Part shown: positions 33,206 through 42,489 of the stretch, in pieces | Layout of the letters: each line of letters begins with the position of its first letter | Position numbering within the stretch: position 1 is the first letter of the stretch | NCBI RefSeq assembly: GCF_030160715.1 | Contig: NZ_BSOW01000014.1 | Coordinates: forward strand, 1-64,000 | Source: Bradyrhizobium iriomotense | GTDB taxonomy: Bacteria; Pseudomonadota; Alphaproteobacteria; Rhizobiales; Xanthobacteraceae | DNA: 64,000 bases | Direction of reading: 5' to 3' | Notes under the pieces: generated by a model | Seen by the model: only the letters and a program-made list of their open reading frames with translations | Database searches by the model: none | Told to the model about the DNA's origin: nothing | Position numbers and translations under genes: made by a program

Positions 33206-34423
33206 ATGATCAACCGGGAAACGGCAGCTCTCTTGACTCCGATCGAGCGCGACCTTCGGCTCGATCTCTTCCGCGGCATCGGCTTGTGGATGATCTTCCT
33301 CGATCACATCCCGCACGACGTCGTGTCGTGGCTGACCTTGCGCAACTACGGTTTCAGCGACGCCGCCGAGTACTTCGTCTTCATCTCCGGCTATCTCGTC
33401 GGCTGGATCTACACGCCGATCGTTGAAGGCGGCCTGTTCTTCGCGGCGCTCAAGCGCCTGTGGAAGCGCGCCGCGGAGCTGTATGTCGCGCACATCATGC
33501 TGTTCCTGATCTTCACCGCGCAGATCGCACGCACGGCGCGGCGGTTCGACAACCCGATGTATGAGAACGAGTTCAATGTCTTCAATTTCCTCCAGCATCC
33601 GGACGAACTGATCGGCCAGGCCATCCTCTTGAAATACAAGCCGGTCAATCTCGACGTGCTGCCGCTTTACATAATCCTGGTGCTCGCCGCACCCTTCATC
33701 GTGTGGTGCCTTGTGCGCCGCCCGAACCTTACGCTGCTTGGATCGGCGGCGTTCTATGTGCTTGCGCGCAAGTTCGACTGGAATATCGCATCCTATCCGC
33801 CTGGCACGACCTGGTACTTCAATCCGTTCTGCTGGCAGCTGATGTTCGTGTTCGCTGCCTGGTGCGGCAGCGGGCAGGTGAACAAGATCGCGAAATGGGT
33901 CTGGTCGAAGCCTGTCATGGGAATCGCGGTGGCGTGGCTGGTGTTCGCGTTCGTGATCGTGATGACCTGGCACGTTCCCGCGCTCGAAGCGCTGATCCCG
34001 AAATGGATGATCAAGATGATCTATCCGATCGACAAGACTGATCTGGACCTGCTGCGCTTCACACATTTCCTCGCGCTGGCTACGATAGTGACCTATTTCG
34101 TCTCGCGCGACTGGGTGACGGTCAGGAAGACATGGCTCCGTCCCGCCATTCTTTGCGGCCAACACTCGCTGCCGATCTTCTGTCTCGGCGTGTTCCTGTC
34201 GTTCGCCGCGCATTGGATCCTGACCCAATATACCAAGGGGGTCTGGGAGCAGCTTGCGGTCAGCTTTGCCGGCATTCTCATCCAGATCGGCGCTGCGTGG
34301 GTGCTGGATCGCGCCGCGAAAGTGCCCGACCTGTTTGTGGACGTGATTGAGGTCGAGGAGCCCGAACCCGCACTTGAGGTCGCAAAGGCAGGAACGGTCG
34401 CCGCGGCTCCCGCGCACGGCTGA
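33206..34423 (+). CDS. OpgC-family protein (periplasmic glucan succinyltransferase-like), paralogue 1
   Basis: 405-residue polytopic inner-membrane protein. The OpgC signature is near the N-terminus: RDLRLDLFRGIGLWMIFLDH, with TLRNYGFSDAAEYFVFISGY after it; about ten hydrophobic segments follow, including FNPFCWQLMFVFAAW. OpgC proteins add succinyl groups to osmoregulated periplasmic glucans. The ATG at 33206 follows GGGGCGGAGCC; the frame opens at 33140. A Glu/Pro-rich tail ends the protein. A second family member is 6 kb away. Confidence 0.88.
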   Translation: MINRETAALLTPIERDLRLDLFRGIGLWMIFLDHIPHDVVSWLTLRNYGFSDAAEYFVFISGYLVGWIYTPIVEGGLFFAALKRLWKRAAELYVAHIMLFLIFTAQIARTARRFDNPMYENEFNVFNFLQHPDELIGQAILLKYKPVNLDVLPLYIILVLAAPFIVWCLVRRPNLTLLGSAAFYVLARKFDWNIASYPPGTTWYFNPFCWQLMFVFAAWCGSGQVNKIAKWVWSKPVMGIAVAWLVFAFVIVMTWHVPALEALIPKWMIKMIYPIDKTDLDLLRFTHFLALATIVTYFVSRDWVTVRKTWLRPAILCGQHSLPIFCLGVFLSFAAHWILTQYTKGVWEQLAVSFAGILIQIGAAWVLDRAAKVPDLFVDVIEVEEPEPALEVAKAGTVAAAPAHG

Positions 34424-34466
34424 CAATGGATTCGCGGCGCCCAGGTAATTTGTCATGGAGAGGTCC

Positions 34467-34955
34467 ATGTCCAGACGTTTGTTGACGATTGTCGGTACCC
34501 TTCTGCTTCTCGTCTGCAGTGCGTCGGCGCAGGCGCCGTCGCCCGAGGCGATGGGCGCGGCGCGCAAGCTCGTGATCACGATGAAGACGGCCGAGCAATA
34601 TCGCGCGCTCCTGCCGCTGCTCCTGCTCAAGCTGCGCCCCGTTCTGTCCCAGGACAGGCCCGAGATCGAGCGCGACTTCGACGCCATGACGGCGACGAGC
34701 TCGAACATCTATGCGCCGTTCGTCGACCAGATGATCGACCAGATCGCCGCGGTCTATGCCGCCACCTTCACCGTCGACGAGCTGCGCCAGATCGAGGCCT
34801 TCTACGCCCAGCCGGCGGGGCGGAAGCTGCTGGAAAAATCGGACGCGCTTGCGCAGGCGAGCGCGCAGATCGCCCAGGACGTCAGCCGCAAGGCCGGCGA
34901 CGAATTGAAGCAGCGCCTGACTGAGGCGCTGCGCCAGAAGGGGCACAAGCTCTGA
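34467..34955 (+). CDS. DUF2059 secreted protein
   Basis: 162 residues. Signal peptide RRLLTIVGTLLLLVCSASAQ, then a helical mature part with the DUF2059 pattern: FVDQMIDQIAAVYAATFTVDELRQIEAFY and AQPAGRKLLEKSDAL (each a fragment). Role unknown; periplasmic. The ATG at 34467 follows GGAGAGG. It follows the OpgC gene by 43 bp and may be in its operon. Confidence 0.87.
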   Translation: MSRRLLTIVGTLLLLVCSASAQAPSPEAMGAARKLVITMKTAEQYRALLPLLLLKLRPVLSQDRPEIERDFDAMTATSSNIYAPFVDQMIDQIAAVYAATFTVDELRQIEAFYAQPAGRKLLEKSDALAQASAQIAQDVSRKAGDELKQRLTEALRQKGHKL

Positions 34956-35119
34956 GCCTGCCTTGGAGGCCCTGCTCAATCGCGCGGCGACTTGCGTTTA
35001 GGCGTCAGGACGCCGCAACGCGCGATGCGCGCCCCGGTCCGCACGAAATTGACCGGAAACGCCGTTGAAATTATAGCTTCCCTCAACGCCACGAACAACA
35101 GAATGACGGGGGAAGCCAC

Positions 35120-36733
35120 ATGACCGGCGACATCGGAGCCACCATCTCCAAAGCCCGCGAGCATTCGATCGGCGACCTCCTGCGCCGTTCGGCGCAACGC
35201 GAGCCGAATAAGCCGGCCCTGAGCTGCGGCAGCGTGAAGTGGACCTTTGCCGAGCTGGACGCGGTCTGCAATCGCCTGGCGCGCGGCCTGCGCGGCCTCG
35301 GTATCAGGAAGGGCGATCGTCTTGCGGTGCTGTCGCGCAATTCACATGCGTTCGCGGCTCTGCGCTTCGCCGTGGCGCGAATCGGCGCGGTGCTGGTGCC
35401 GATCAACTTCATGCTCAATCCGGACGAGATCAATTTCATCCTGAAGAATTCGGGCGCAAAGGTGCTTGCGACCGGTCCCGATTTCGTCGAGCCCGCGCGC
35501 GCCGCAAGTGCCAAGGATTGCGCGGTGGAGAAGCTGATCTGGCTGCCGGGCGAGGATCCGGCGTCGCCGCCCGCTGAAATCACCACGTTCGACGATCTCT
35601 TGCATTCCGACGGTTCGTTCCTCGAGGCCTCCGTCGACAGCCGCGATCTCGCCCAGATCATCTACACCAGCGGCACGGAATCGCTGCCCAAGGGCGCGAT
35701 GCTGACCCATGAAGCCGTCATGTGGCAGTATGTGAGCTGCATCATCGATGGCGGCATGAGCGCGCATGACAACGTGCTGCACGCGCTGCCGCTCTATCAT
35801 TGCGCCCAGCTCGACGTGTTCCTGGGGCCGCAGATCTATCTCGGCGCCTCCGGCGTGATCACGGGCAAGCCGACCGCCGACAACATTCTGGCGCTGATCG
35901 CGGCCCACGGGATCACCGCGTTCTTCGCGCCGCCGACAATCTGGATCGCGATGCTGCGCTCGCCCAATTTCGACAAGACCGATCTGTCGACGCTGCAAAA
36001 GGGCTATTACGGCGCCTCGATCATGCCGGTGGAGGTGCTGCTTGAATTGCAGCGCCGCCTGCCGAACGTCAAATTCTGGAATTTCTACGGCCAGACCGAG
36101 ATCGCGCCGCTCGCCACCGTGCTTCAGCCCGAAGACCAGCTTCGCAAGGCCGGCTCGGCCGGCAAGCCGACGATCAATGTCGAGACGCGCGTGGTCAACA
36201 CGGCGATGGAGGATGTCGGGGTTGGTGACGTCGGCGAAATCGTGCACCGTTCCCCGCATCTTCTGTCCGGCTATTACAACGATCCCGTGAAGACGGCGGC
36301 GGCGTTCTCCGGCGGCTGGTTTCATTCCGGCGATCTCGCCACCGTCGATGCAGAGGGCTACATCACCGTCGTCGACCGGGTGAAGGACATGATCAAGACC
36401 GGCGGCGAGAACGTCGCGAGCCGCGAGGTCGAGGAGATGGTCTACCGGATTCCCGCGGTCTCGGAGGTCGCGGTGGTCGGACTGCCTGATCCGCGCTGGA
36501 TCGAGGCGGTCACCGCGATCATCGTGGTCAAGACCGGCGAGACGCTGGATGAGGAGACCGTGATCAGGCATTGCGCGGGATCGATGGCGCATTTCAAGGT
36601 GCCGAAGCGCGTCGTGTTCGTCGACAGCCTGCCGAAGAATCCGAGCGGCAAGCTGCTCAAGCGCGAGCTGCGCCAGCGTTTCGTCGGCAGCGATACGCTC
36701 GACAAGGCGATCCAGAAGAACTTTGGGACGTGA
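35120..36733 (+). CDS. Acyl-CoA synthetase (AMP-forming), FadD-like
   Basis: 537-residue adenylate-forming ligase: A3 motif YTSGTESLPKGAM, A5 region NFYGQTEIAPL, A7 HSGDLATVDAEGY, A8 VDRVKDMIKTGGENV and the C-terminal catalytic lysine in NPSGKLLKREL. It activates a fatty or aromatic carboxylic acid to its CoA ester in the cytoplasm. The A3 motif has Glu-Ser where Gly-(S/T) is usual (SGTES), a mild oddity. Single gene followed by a palindromic repeat. Confidence 0.91.
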   Translation: MTGDIGATISKAREHSIGDLLRRSAQREPNKPALSCGSVKWTFAELDAVCNRLARGLRGLGIRKGDRLAVLSRNSHAFAALRFAVARIGAVLVPINFMLNPDEINFILKNSGAKVLATGPDFVEPARAASAKDCAVEKLIWLPGEDPASPPAEITTFDDLLHSDGSFLEASVDSRDLAQIIYTSGTESLPKGAMLTHEAVMWQYVSCIIDGGMSAHDNVLHALPLYHCAQLDVFLGPQIYLGASGVITGKPTADNILALIAAHGITAFFAPPTIWIAMLRSPNFDKTDLSTLQKGYYGASIMPVEVLLELQRRLPNVKFWNFYGQTEIAPLATVLQPEDQLRKAGSAGKPTINVETRVVNTAMEDVGVGDVGEIVHRSPHLLSGYYNDPVKTAAAFSGGWFHSGDLATVDAEGYITVVDRVKDMIKTGGENVASREVEEMVYRIPAVSEVAVVGLPDPRWIEAVTAIIVVKTGETLDEETVIRHCAGSMAHFKVPKRVVFVDSLPKNPSGKLLKRELRQRFVGSDTLDKAIQKNFGT

Positions 36734-36759
36734 GGTGCGGCATCGTCGTGCCACTGTGT

Positions 36760-36840
36760 CGTCATTGCGAGCGAAGCGAAGCAATCCAGGAATCTCTCCG
36801 CGGTGACAGTCTGGATTGCTTCGCTGCGCTCGCAATGACG
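36760..36840. repeat. 81-bp inverted repeat with 30-bp arms
   Basis: Left arm CGTCATTGCGAGCGAAGCGA and on to CCAG; right arm is its complement with one difference in 30. A loop of 21 bp separates them. The same sequence family is widely spread in alphaproteobacteria and some intracellular bacteria. A core-only copy lies at 5670-5693. Confidence 0.85.
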
Positions 36841-36891
36841 GAGAGGAGGGGGCTCCGCAGGTCCAACTGACATCGTGTTCGCGGCAGCGAC

Positions 36892-36920
36892 CCCTCACCC
36901 CGCGACGGGCGGGGAGAGGG
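36892..36920. terminator. GC-rich hairpin between convergent ligase and MFS genes
   Basis: Stem CCCTC-A-CCCCGC / GCGGGG-A-GAGGG with one A:A mismatch, near the 3' end of the MFS gene. Closely related to the hairpin at 1624-1650. Confidence 0.45.
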
Positions 36921-36930
36921 TCAAGGGTTC

Positions 36931-38133
36931 TCAATACTTCTTCATCGCAGCCCCGAACGCCAGCCACAGCGCCGTCGACGCGAGTCCAAAGCCGCCCAGA
37001 AGCAGGAAGGTCGGGCCGTAGCCGATCCATTCGGCGATCCAGCCGCCGAGCGCGGGGCTGAGGCTTGCGCCGACGCCCTGCACGGTGATGACCGCGCCCT
37101 GGCCGAGATTGATGCGGCCGGTGCCGTTGAGCGAGCGTGCGACCACGCCGGGCACCGCCACCGTCTGTAATCCCGTGCCGATGCCGTCGAGCACCTGCAC
37201 CGGCACCACGCCCCACCATCCCGTGAGGAAGAAGGCGAGCACGCCCCGGATCGGCAGGAACATGAAGGAGACCAGGATCACCGGCCAGTAGTTGCGCTTG
37301 CTCGCGGCCTTCATGGCGATCAGTGACGTCACCACCATCACGCCCTGCGCGATCACCACCGTGGTTGCGACGAAGCTCGGTCCGTTGGCCTGGCCTTCGG
37401 CGACCGCCGCAAGACCATAGAGCGGTACGATCGCGGCATTGCCGAGATGGAAGATGGCGAGCGCCAGCGCCAGGACGAGCAGCGGCTTGTGCCTGAGCAG
37501 CATCGCCATCGCATCCGGCGGAGCCTTGGAGTCATCCTCCTTGCTGCCGCGCGCGACGCGGTCGTCGATCGATTTCGCCGGGATCATCAGCACGCAGGCG
37601 ATCGCGATGAGGCCGAATGCCGCGGCGAGCACGAACACGGCGACATAGCCGTAGCTGTAGCCGAGGTAGCCCGACAGCGCTGCGCCGACCATGTTGCCGG
37701 CATGGTTGAACGCCTGGTTGCGGCCGTTCAGCGCATTGAAGCCCTTTTGCCTGGCGATGCCGAGCGTGATGCCGGTCACCGCCGGCACGATCGCGGCGCT
37801 CGCCAGCGACTGCGCCACTTGCGAGAACGTCACCGCCCAGAAGTTCTGCGAGATCAGGATGATCGCGGAGGCGAGGACGACGCAGACGCCGGGGATCACC
37901 ACCCAAAGGCGCTTGTTGCGGCTGGCGTCGATGAAGCCGCCAATCGGCGTCGTGATCAGCATGCCCGCGACGTTGCCGATGGTCATGGCGGTGCCGATCA
38001 GCCCGCTCGCCCAGCCGCGCTCCTGGAGGAACACGCCGACGAACGGCCCGATGCCCGACTGCATGTCGGCCATGAAGAAATTGAGCGCGAAGAGGGGCCA
38101 GAGACGAGGTGAGGATGGGGACCGCGATGTCAT
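36931..38133 (-). CDS. MFS transporter
   Basis: 400-residue major-facilitator protein with about 12 membrane segments, the loop 2-3 motif in GGFIDASRNKRLWVV, and FNALNGRNQAFNHAGNMVGAA (in part) in the first half. This set resembles MFS members that are often annotated as drug or small-molecule exporters; the substrate is unknown. The frame is open far upstream (38592), but that region is antisense to the MBL gene and has no membrane character, so the ATG at 38133 is chosen; no strong ribosome site is seen. Divergent from the MBL gene. Confidence 0.86.
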   Translation of the reverse strand: MTSRSPSSPRLWPLFALNFFMADMQSGIGPFVGVFLQERGWASGLIGTAMTIGNVAGMLITTPIGGFIDASRNKRLWVVIPGVCVVLASAIILISQNFWAVTFSQVAQSLASAAIVPAVTGITLGIARQKGFNALNGRNQAFNHAGNMVGAALSGYLGYSYGYVAVFVLAAAFGLIAIACVLMIPAKSIDDRVARGSKEDDSKAPPDAMAMLLRHKPLLVLALALAIFHLGNAAIVPLYGLAAVAEGQANGPSFVATTVVIAQGVMVVTSLIAMKAASKRNYWPVILVSFMFLPIRGVLAFFLTGWWGVVPVQVLDGIGTGLQTVAVPGVVARSLNGTGRINLGQGAVITVQGVGASLSPALGGWIAEWIGYGPTFLLLGGFGLASTALWLAFGAAMKKY

Positions 38134-38308
38134 CGATGCGTCAAGCGTGGTCTCAACCGAATCCGGTGTTGGCGGGGCTGCCTTGATCTTGTGTGGACCA
38201 AAACGTAACGGATGATGATGGCGTTGGTTCCAGCCGCCCTTGCGGAGGAGCGATCTGCACGTCACATCTTTGAATCGTTGTTGACGGATGTCTTTCCTGG
38301 AGCACGCC

Positions 38309-39112
38309 ATGCCACTCTGGACCTGCGAAACTTGCGGCGCGCAATTTCCCTCGAGCGAACAGCCGCCGTCATCCTGTCCGATCTGCGAGGACGAACGGCA
38401 ATTCGTGAACTGGAAGGGGCAAACCTTTCTGTCTCGCGAGGCTCTCGCGGCGCGTTGCCGCGTGGTGTGGCGGGACGATCTCGGCCTGACCGGCCTGTCG
38501 CTCGATCCAGGTTTTGCCATCGGCCAGCGGGCGCTGCTCGTTCCCGATGGCGGTGGTTGCGTGATGTGGGACTGTATTCCGCTGGCAACCACCGAGGCGA
38601 TCGAGCATGTCAGATCGCTCGGCGGGCTGAAGGCGATTGCGATCTCGCATCCGCACTACTATGGCGCGCTCGCGGACTGGAGCGAGGCCTTTGGCGACGC
38701 GCCCGTTTATCTCCATGCCGACGATCGCCAATGGGTGACGCGGCCGCATCGCGCAATCGAGCACTGGACCGGTGACAGTCATCGCCTCTCGGACGAGATC
38801 ACCCTGTTGCGCAGCGGCGGCCATTTCGCCGGCGCCTCCATGCTGCACTGGCCGCGTGGCGCGGATGGCAAGGGTGCGCTGCTCACCGGCGACATCGCGC
38901 AAGTGACGATGGACCGCCGCTTCGTCAGCTTCATGTATTCCTATCCGAACTATACGCCGCTGAACGCAGCCGCGGTGCGGCGGATCGCAGGCGTCGTCGC
39001 GCCGCTCGCGTTCGACCGCATCTATGGGGCCTGGTGGGGTCGTAACATCGCGGGCGGTGCCAGGGCGGCGTTCGACGCATCCGTCGCGCGCTATCTCGCC
39101 GCGATCGCCTGA
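38309..39112 (+). CDS. Zinc-ribbon MBL-fold protein with a degenerate metal site
   Basis: 267 residues. An N-terminal rubredoxin-like zinc ribbon (Cys6, Cys9, Cys23, Cys26: CETCG and CPICE) precedes an MBL-type domain. Its first metal motif is SHPHYYGAL, keeping His-x-His but lacking the Asp-His that binds the second metal; GGHFAGASMLHW and LLTGDIAQ give the later ligands. I recall a widespread family with the same HPHYY motif. It may bind one metal. The ATG at 38309 follows CTGGAGCACGCC; the frame opens at 38288. Confidence 0.83.
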   Translation: MPLWTCETCGAQFPSSEQPPSSCPICEDERQFVNWKGQTFLSREALAARCRVVWRDDLGLTGLSLDPGFAIGQRALLVPDGGGCVMWDCIPLATTEAIEHVRSLGGLKAIAISHPHYYGALADWSEAFGDAPVYLHADDRQWVTRPHRAIEHWTGDSHRLSDEITLLRSGGHFAGASMLHWPRGADGKGALLTGDIAQVTMDRRFVSFMYSYPNYTPLNAAAVRRIAGVVAPLAFDRIYGAWWGRNIAGGARAAFDASVARYLAAIA

Positions 39113-39119
39113 CCGACGC

Positions 39120-40262
39120 CTAGGCCCGCTGCCGCAGGGCGGCGGGCAGGTCCTGCCGCCTGGACCAGGAGATGTAGTAGGCAACCGCTGCGATGGCCCC
39201 GAGGCCCACGAGGCTGACCAGGATCTGGATTGCGACGAGATTGGGTCCCGTGATCAGGATCAGATGCGCGGCAAAGGACAAGAATACGCCGACGCAGAAC
39301 ACCGCGAGCCATTCCTCACCGCTCAGGATCACCGGTTGCAGCGATTTCCATTTCAAGGCCGGATGATCGGCCGGGACCAGATACGTGGCGAGGTAGGCGA
39401 GTGCGAGGAAATGCAGCACGCGATGCGGCGCGAGGTTTTCCTTGTCGTTCGGCGTGAAGATGCCGAGCACGGCATCCGGCAGATAGGCGGACAGTGCCGG
39501 CGAATGCCGCGCCAGCGTGACCGCCATTGCGAACACGAGATAGGCGCCCGCGAGCGCACGCAGCCAGGACATGCCCTGAAGCGCGCGGGCCGGCGCGCCG
39601 GTCACCGCAAACCAGCCGCCCAGCACCATCAGCATCTGCCAGCAGAACGGATTGAAGGTCCATTCGCCGTCCGGAGAGATCCGGAACGTCCAGCCGAAAT
39701 ACCTCGCCGCGAAGTACACCGCGATCGAGGCGAGCAGCGTCAGGTGCGGGCGGCGGAGCAAGCCCCACAGCGCCAGCGGAAAGAACGCCATCAGCGGGAT
39801 CATCAATTGCAGCAGGTCGAGGTTGAGCGGCTCTTCCTGGAGCACCAGCCCACGCACCAGGATGCGCAGGGGATGCTCGAGAATCCCCGAGATGTTGTAC
39901 TCGTGGATAATCTCCGGCGCGGTCGATTGCGAGGCGACGTAGGCAATGGCGTCGATATAGATCACGAACAGCACGACGTAGGCCGCATAGAGTCGCCAGA
40001 CTCTGCGGAAGATGCGGGTTGCCGCGACGACGAAGCCGCGCTCCATCGCCATCTTGCCGTGGATGATCGTGACGCCGTAACCCACCACGAACACGAACAG
40101 GTCGGCGGCGCCGCTGAAGCCGAAATTGCGCAAGGTCAGCAAATTGGCAACATTATTCGGAATGTGGTCGAGGAAGATCGACCAGTTGGCAATCCCGAGC
40201 GTGAGATAAAGCCTGGCATCGTGGCTGAATGCCGTGAGGTTTGTCTTGGCAGTTGGATTCAT
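39120..40262 (-). CDS. OpgC-family protein, paralogue 2
   Basis: 380-residue polytopic membrane protein: LYLTLGIANWSIFLDHIPNN, then LTLRNFGFSGAADLFVFVVG near the N-terminus and FNPFCWQMLMVLGGWFA in the middle, all shared with the OpgC-like protein at 33206. It is likely another succinyl- or acyltransferase acting on periplasmic glucan. It converges on the MBL gene with 7 bp between the stops, and is divergent from htpG. Confidence 0.87.
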   Translation of the reverse strand: MNPTAKTNLTAFSHDARLYLTLGIANWSIFLDHIPNNVANLLTLRNFGFSGAADLFVFVVGYGVTIIHGKMAMERGFVVAATRIFRRVWRLYAAYVVLFVIYIDAIAYVASQSTAPEIIHEYNISGILEHPLRILVRGLVLQEEPLNLDLLQLMIPLMAFFPLALWGLLRRPHLTLLASIAVYFAARYFGWTFRISPDGEWTFNPFCWQMLMVLGGWFAVTGAPARALQGMSWLRALAGAYLVFAMAVTLARHSPALSAYLPDAVLGIFTPNDKENLAPHRVLHFLALAYLATYLVPADHPALKWKSLQPVILSGEEWLAVFCVGVFLSFAAHLILITGPNLVAIQILVSLVGLGAIAAVAYYISWSRRQDLPAALRQRA

Positions 40263-40477
40263 TGCTAAAGAATGGTGATTGGAATCGATGGGGCGACGCT
40301 TCTAGCGGCAAGAATATCCCGATCCGAGTAGCGTTTTCGTGAACAAAGGCCCGGCACTTTTCTTGCCCTCTCCCGCAAGGGAGGAAGGAAGAAATGCCCC
40401 ATCACAACCTCTTGATCTGCCGCGCCCGTGCGCTATATCCCGGTTTTCCTCAACCCATTTTCGATCCGGGTAAACGC

Positions 40478-42346
40478 ATGACGACGTCAGATACGGCTGT
40501 GCATTCGCAGCCCTTCCAGGCCGAGGTGTCCGAGCTCCTGCACCTGATGGTGCACTCCGTCTATTCCGAGACCGACATCTTCCTGCGCGAGCTCATTTCC
40601 AACGCGTCGGATGCCTGCGACAAGCTCCGCTACGAGGCGATCGCGACCCCGGCGCTGCTCGGCGAGGGCGACGCCCCCAAGATCCGCATCATCCCCAACA
40701 AGCAGGCCGGCACGCTGACCATCGCCGACAACGGCATCGGCATGGAGCGGCAGGAGCTGATCGACCATCTCGGCACCATCGCCCGCTCGGGCACCAAGGC
40801 TTTCGTGGCGAAGCTGAAGGAGGCCAAGGACGGCCTCGGCCTGATCGGCCAGTTCGGCGTCGGTTTCTATTCCGCCTTCATGGTTGCCGACAGGATCCTC
40901 GTCATCAGCCGCAGGGCCGGCGAGAGCGACGTCTGGACCTGGACCTCGTCGGGCGGCTCCGGTTTCGAGATCGCGCACGCGGGCGAAGAAGATGCCGCGC
41001 GCGTGACCCGTGGCACCGAGATCGTGCTGCACCTGAAGGAGGATGCGAAGAAATATCTGGAAGACTACGAGATCCAGCGCATCGTCTCGGCCTATTCCGA
41101 CAACATCCTCTTTCCCATCGAGCTCGTGCCCGCAGAAGGCGAGCCGCGCCAGATCAATTCGGCGAGCGCGCTGTGGCAGCGCTCGAAATCGGAATTGACA
41201 GCTGACGACTACAAGAAGGCCTATCAGCAGATCGCCACCGCCTTCGACGATCCCGCGATGACGCTGCATTATCGGGCCGAAGGCCGCTATTCCTACGCTG
41301 TGCTCCTGTTCGCGCCGGCGACGAAACCGTTCGACCTGTTCGAGCCGTCGCGCAAGGGGCGGGTGAAGCTCTACGTCCGGCGCGTCTTCATCACCGACGA
41401 TGCCGATCTGTTGCCGGGCTATCTGCGCTTCATCCGCGGCGTCGTCGACAGCGAGGACTTGCCGCTCAACATTTCCCGCGAGATGCTGCAAAACAACCCG
41501 CAGCTCGCGCAGATCCGCAAAGCGGTCGCCACCCGCGCCGTCTCCGAGCTCGAAAGCCTCGCCGAGAAGGACGCGGAGAACTTTGCGAAGATCTGGGACG
41601 CTTTCGGCGCGGTCCTGAAAGAGGGTATCTACGAGGACTTCGAGCGCCGCGAGAAGCTCTTGACGCTGTCGCGGTTCACGACGACCTCGGGCGAGAAACG
41701 CTCGCTGAAGGAGGTCGTCGCCGACTTCAAGCCGAACCAGACCGAGATCTATTACCTCGTCGGCGACAGCATCGAGCGGCTGAAGTCCAGTCCGCGCCTG
41801 GAGGCGGCGGCTGCGCGCGGCATCGAGGTGCTGCTGCTCACCGATCCCGTCGATGCCTTCTGGACCTCGATGCCGATGTCGTTCGACGGCAAGCCGCTGA
41901 AGTCGCTGGGCCAGGGCGATCTCAATCTCGACCTGATCCCGCGCGTCGACGACGCGCAGAAGGACGAGCCGGCGGCTGACGAAGCCGCGACCATCGCGCT
42001 GATCAAGGGCTCCCTCAACGAGCGCGTCAGCGACGCAAAGGCGTCGACGCGCCTCACCAGCTCCGCCTCGTGCCTCGTCGCCGACAGCCATGGCCCGAGC
42101 CGCGAGCTCGAGCGCATCCTGGCGCAGCAGAACCGGGGCGAGCGCTCCAGGCCGATCCTCGAGGTCAATCTGCGCCATCCGCTGGTCACTGCGATTACCA
42201 GGGCGCCGGCCGGCTCGACGGTGATCGATGATCTCTGCCTGCTGCTGCTGGAGCAGGCCCAGATCCTGGACGGCGAATTGCCGGAAGACCCGTCTGCCTT
42301 CGCCGCCAGACTGAACCGCCTGGTGCTGCAGGGGCTGGGCGGGTAG
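40478..42346 (+). CDS. htpG: Molecular chaperone HtpG (Hsp90)
   Basis: 622-residue bacterial Hsp90. N-terminal ATPase motifs: LISNASDACDKLRY, IADNGIGM and GQFGVGFYSAFMVA. Middle domain with RRVFITDDADLLPGYLRF and LNISREMLQ. C-terminal dimerisation domain without the eukaryotic MEEVD tail. It folds and protects client proteins in the cytoplasm and is usually heat-inducible; no clear heat-shock promoter was identified. The ATG at 40478 begins the conserved N-terminus (SQPFQAEVSELLHLM); the frame opens at 40394. Confidence 0.96.
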   Translation: MTTSDTAVHSQPFQAEVSELLHLMVHSVYSETDIFLRELISNASDACDKLRYEAIATPALLGEGDAPKIRIIPNKQAGTLTIADNGIGMERQELIDHLGTIARSGTKAFVAKLKEAKDGLGLIGQFGVGFYSAFMVADRILVISRRAGESDVWTWTSSGGSGFEIAHAGEEDAARVTRGTEIVLHLKEDAKKYLEDYEIQRIVSAYSDNILFPIELVPAEGEPRQINSASALWQRSKSELTADDYKKAYQQIATAFDDPAMTLHYRAEGRYSYAVLLFAPATKPFDLFEPSRKGRVKLYVRRVFITDDADLLPGYLRFIRGVVDSEDLPLNISREMLQNNPQLAQIRKAVATRAVSELESLAEKDAENFAKIWDAFGAVLKEGIYEDFERREKLLTLSRFTTTSGEKRSLKEVVADFKPNQTEIYYLVGDSIERLKSSPRLEAAAARGIEVLLLTDPVDAFWTSMPMSFDGKPLKSLGQGDLNLDLIPRVDDAQKDEPAADEAATIALIKGSLNERVSDAKASTRLTSSASCLVADSHGPSRELERILAQQNRGERSRPILEVNLRHPLVTAITRAPAGSTVIDDLCLLLLEQAQILDGELPEDPSAFAARLNRLVLQGLGG

Positions 42347-42489
42347 GCGACGCCGCAACCGCGTCGAATTTTCCAAGCGCGCGTCACAAACGGGCGAGGT
42401 ATGTTGCGAAACGGTCGCGTCCGGCACCGTGTTGTGCCATATCGGATCGGCGCGACGCCCGTCGTCGCCACCGATTCGAGGAATTTCCG

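Noticed and set aside
33035..34708. 557-codon minus-strand frame over the OpgC gene
   Set aside because: Antisense shadow of the membrane protein; no family motif and charged low-complexity composition.
36760..36840. CRISPR-like repeat
   Set aside because: It is a single inverted repeat with no array of regularly spaced direct repeats; no CRISPR array was found anywhere in the window.
35342..37219. 625-codon minus-strand frame over the acyl-CoA ligase
   Set aside because: Crosses the ligase gene, the palindromic repeat and the MFS gene end; composition of a shadow frame.
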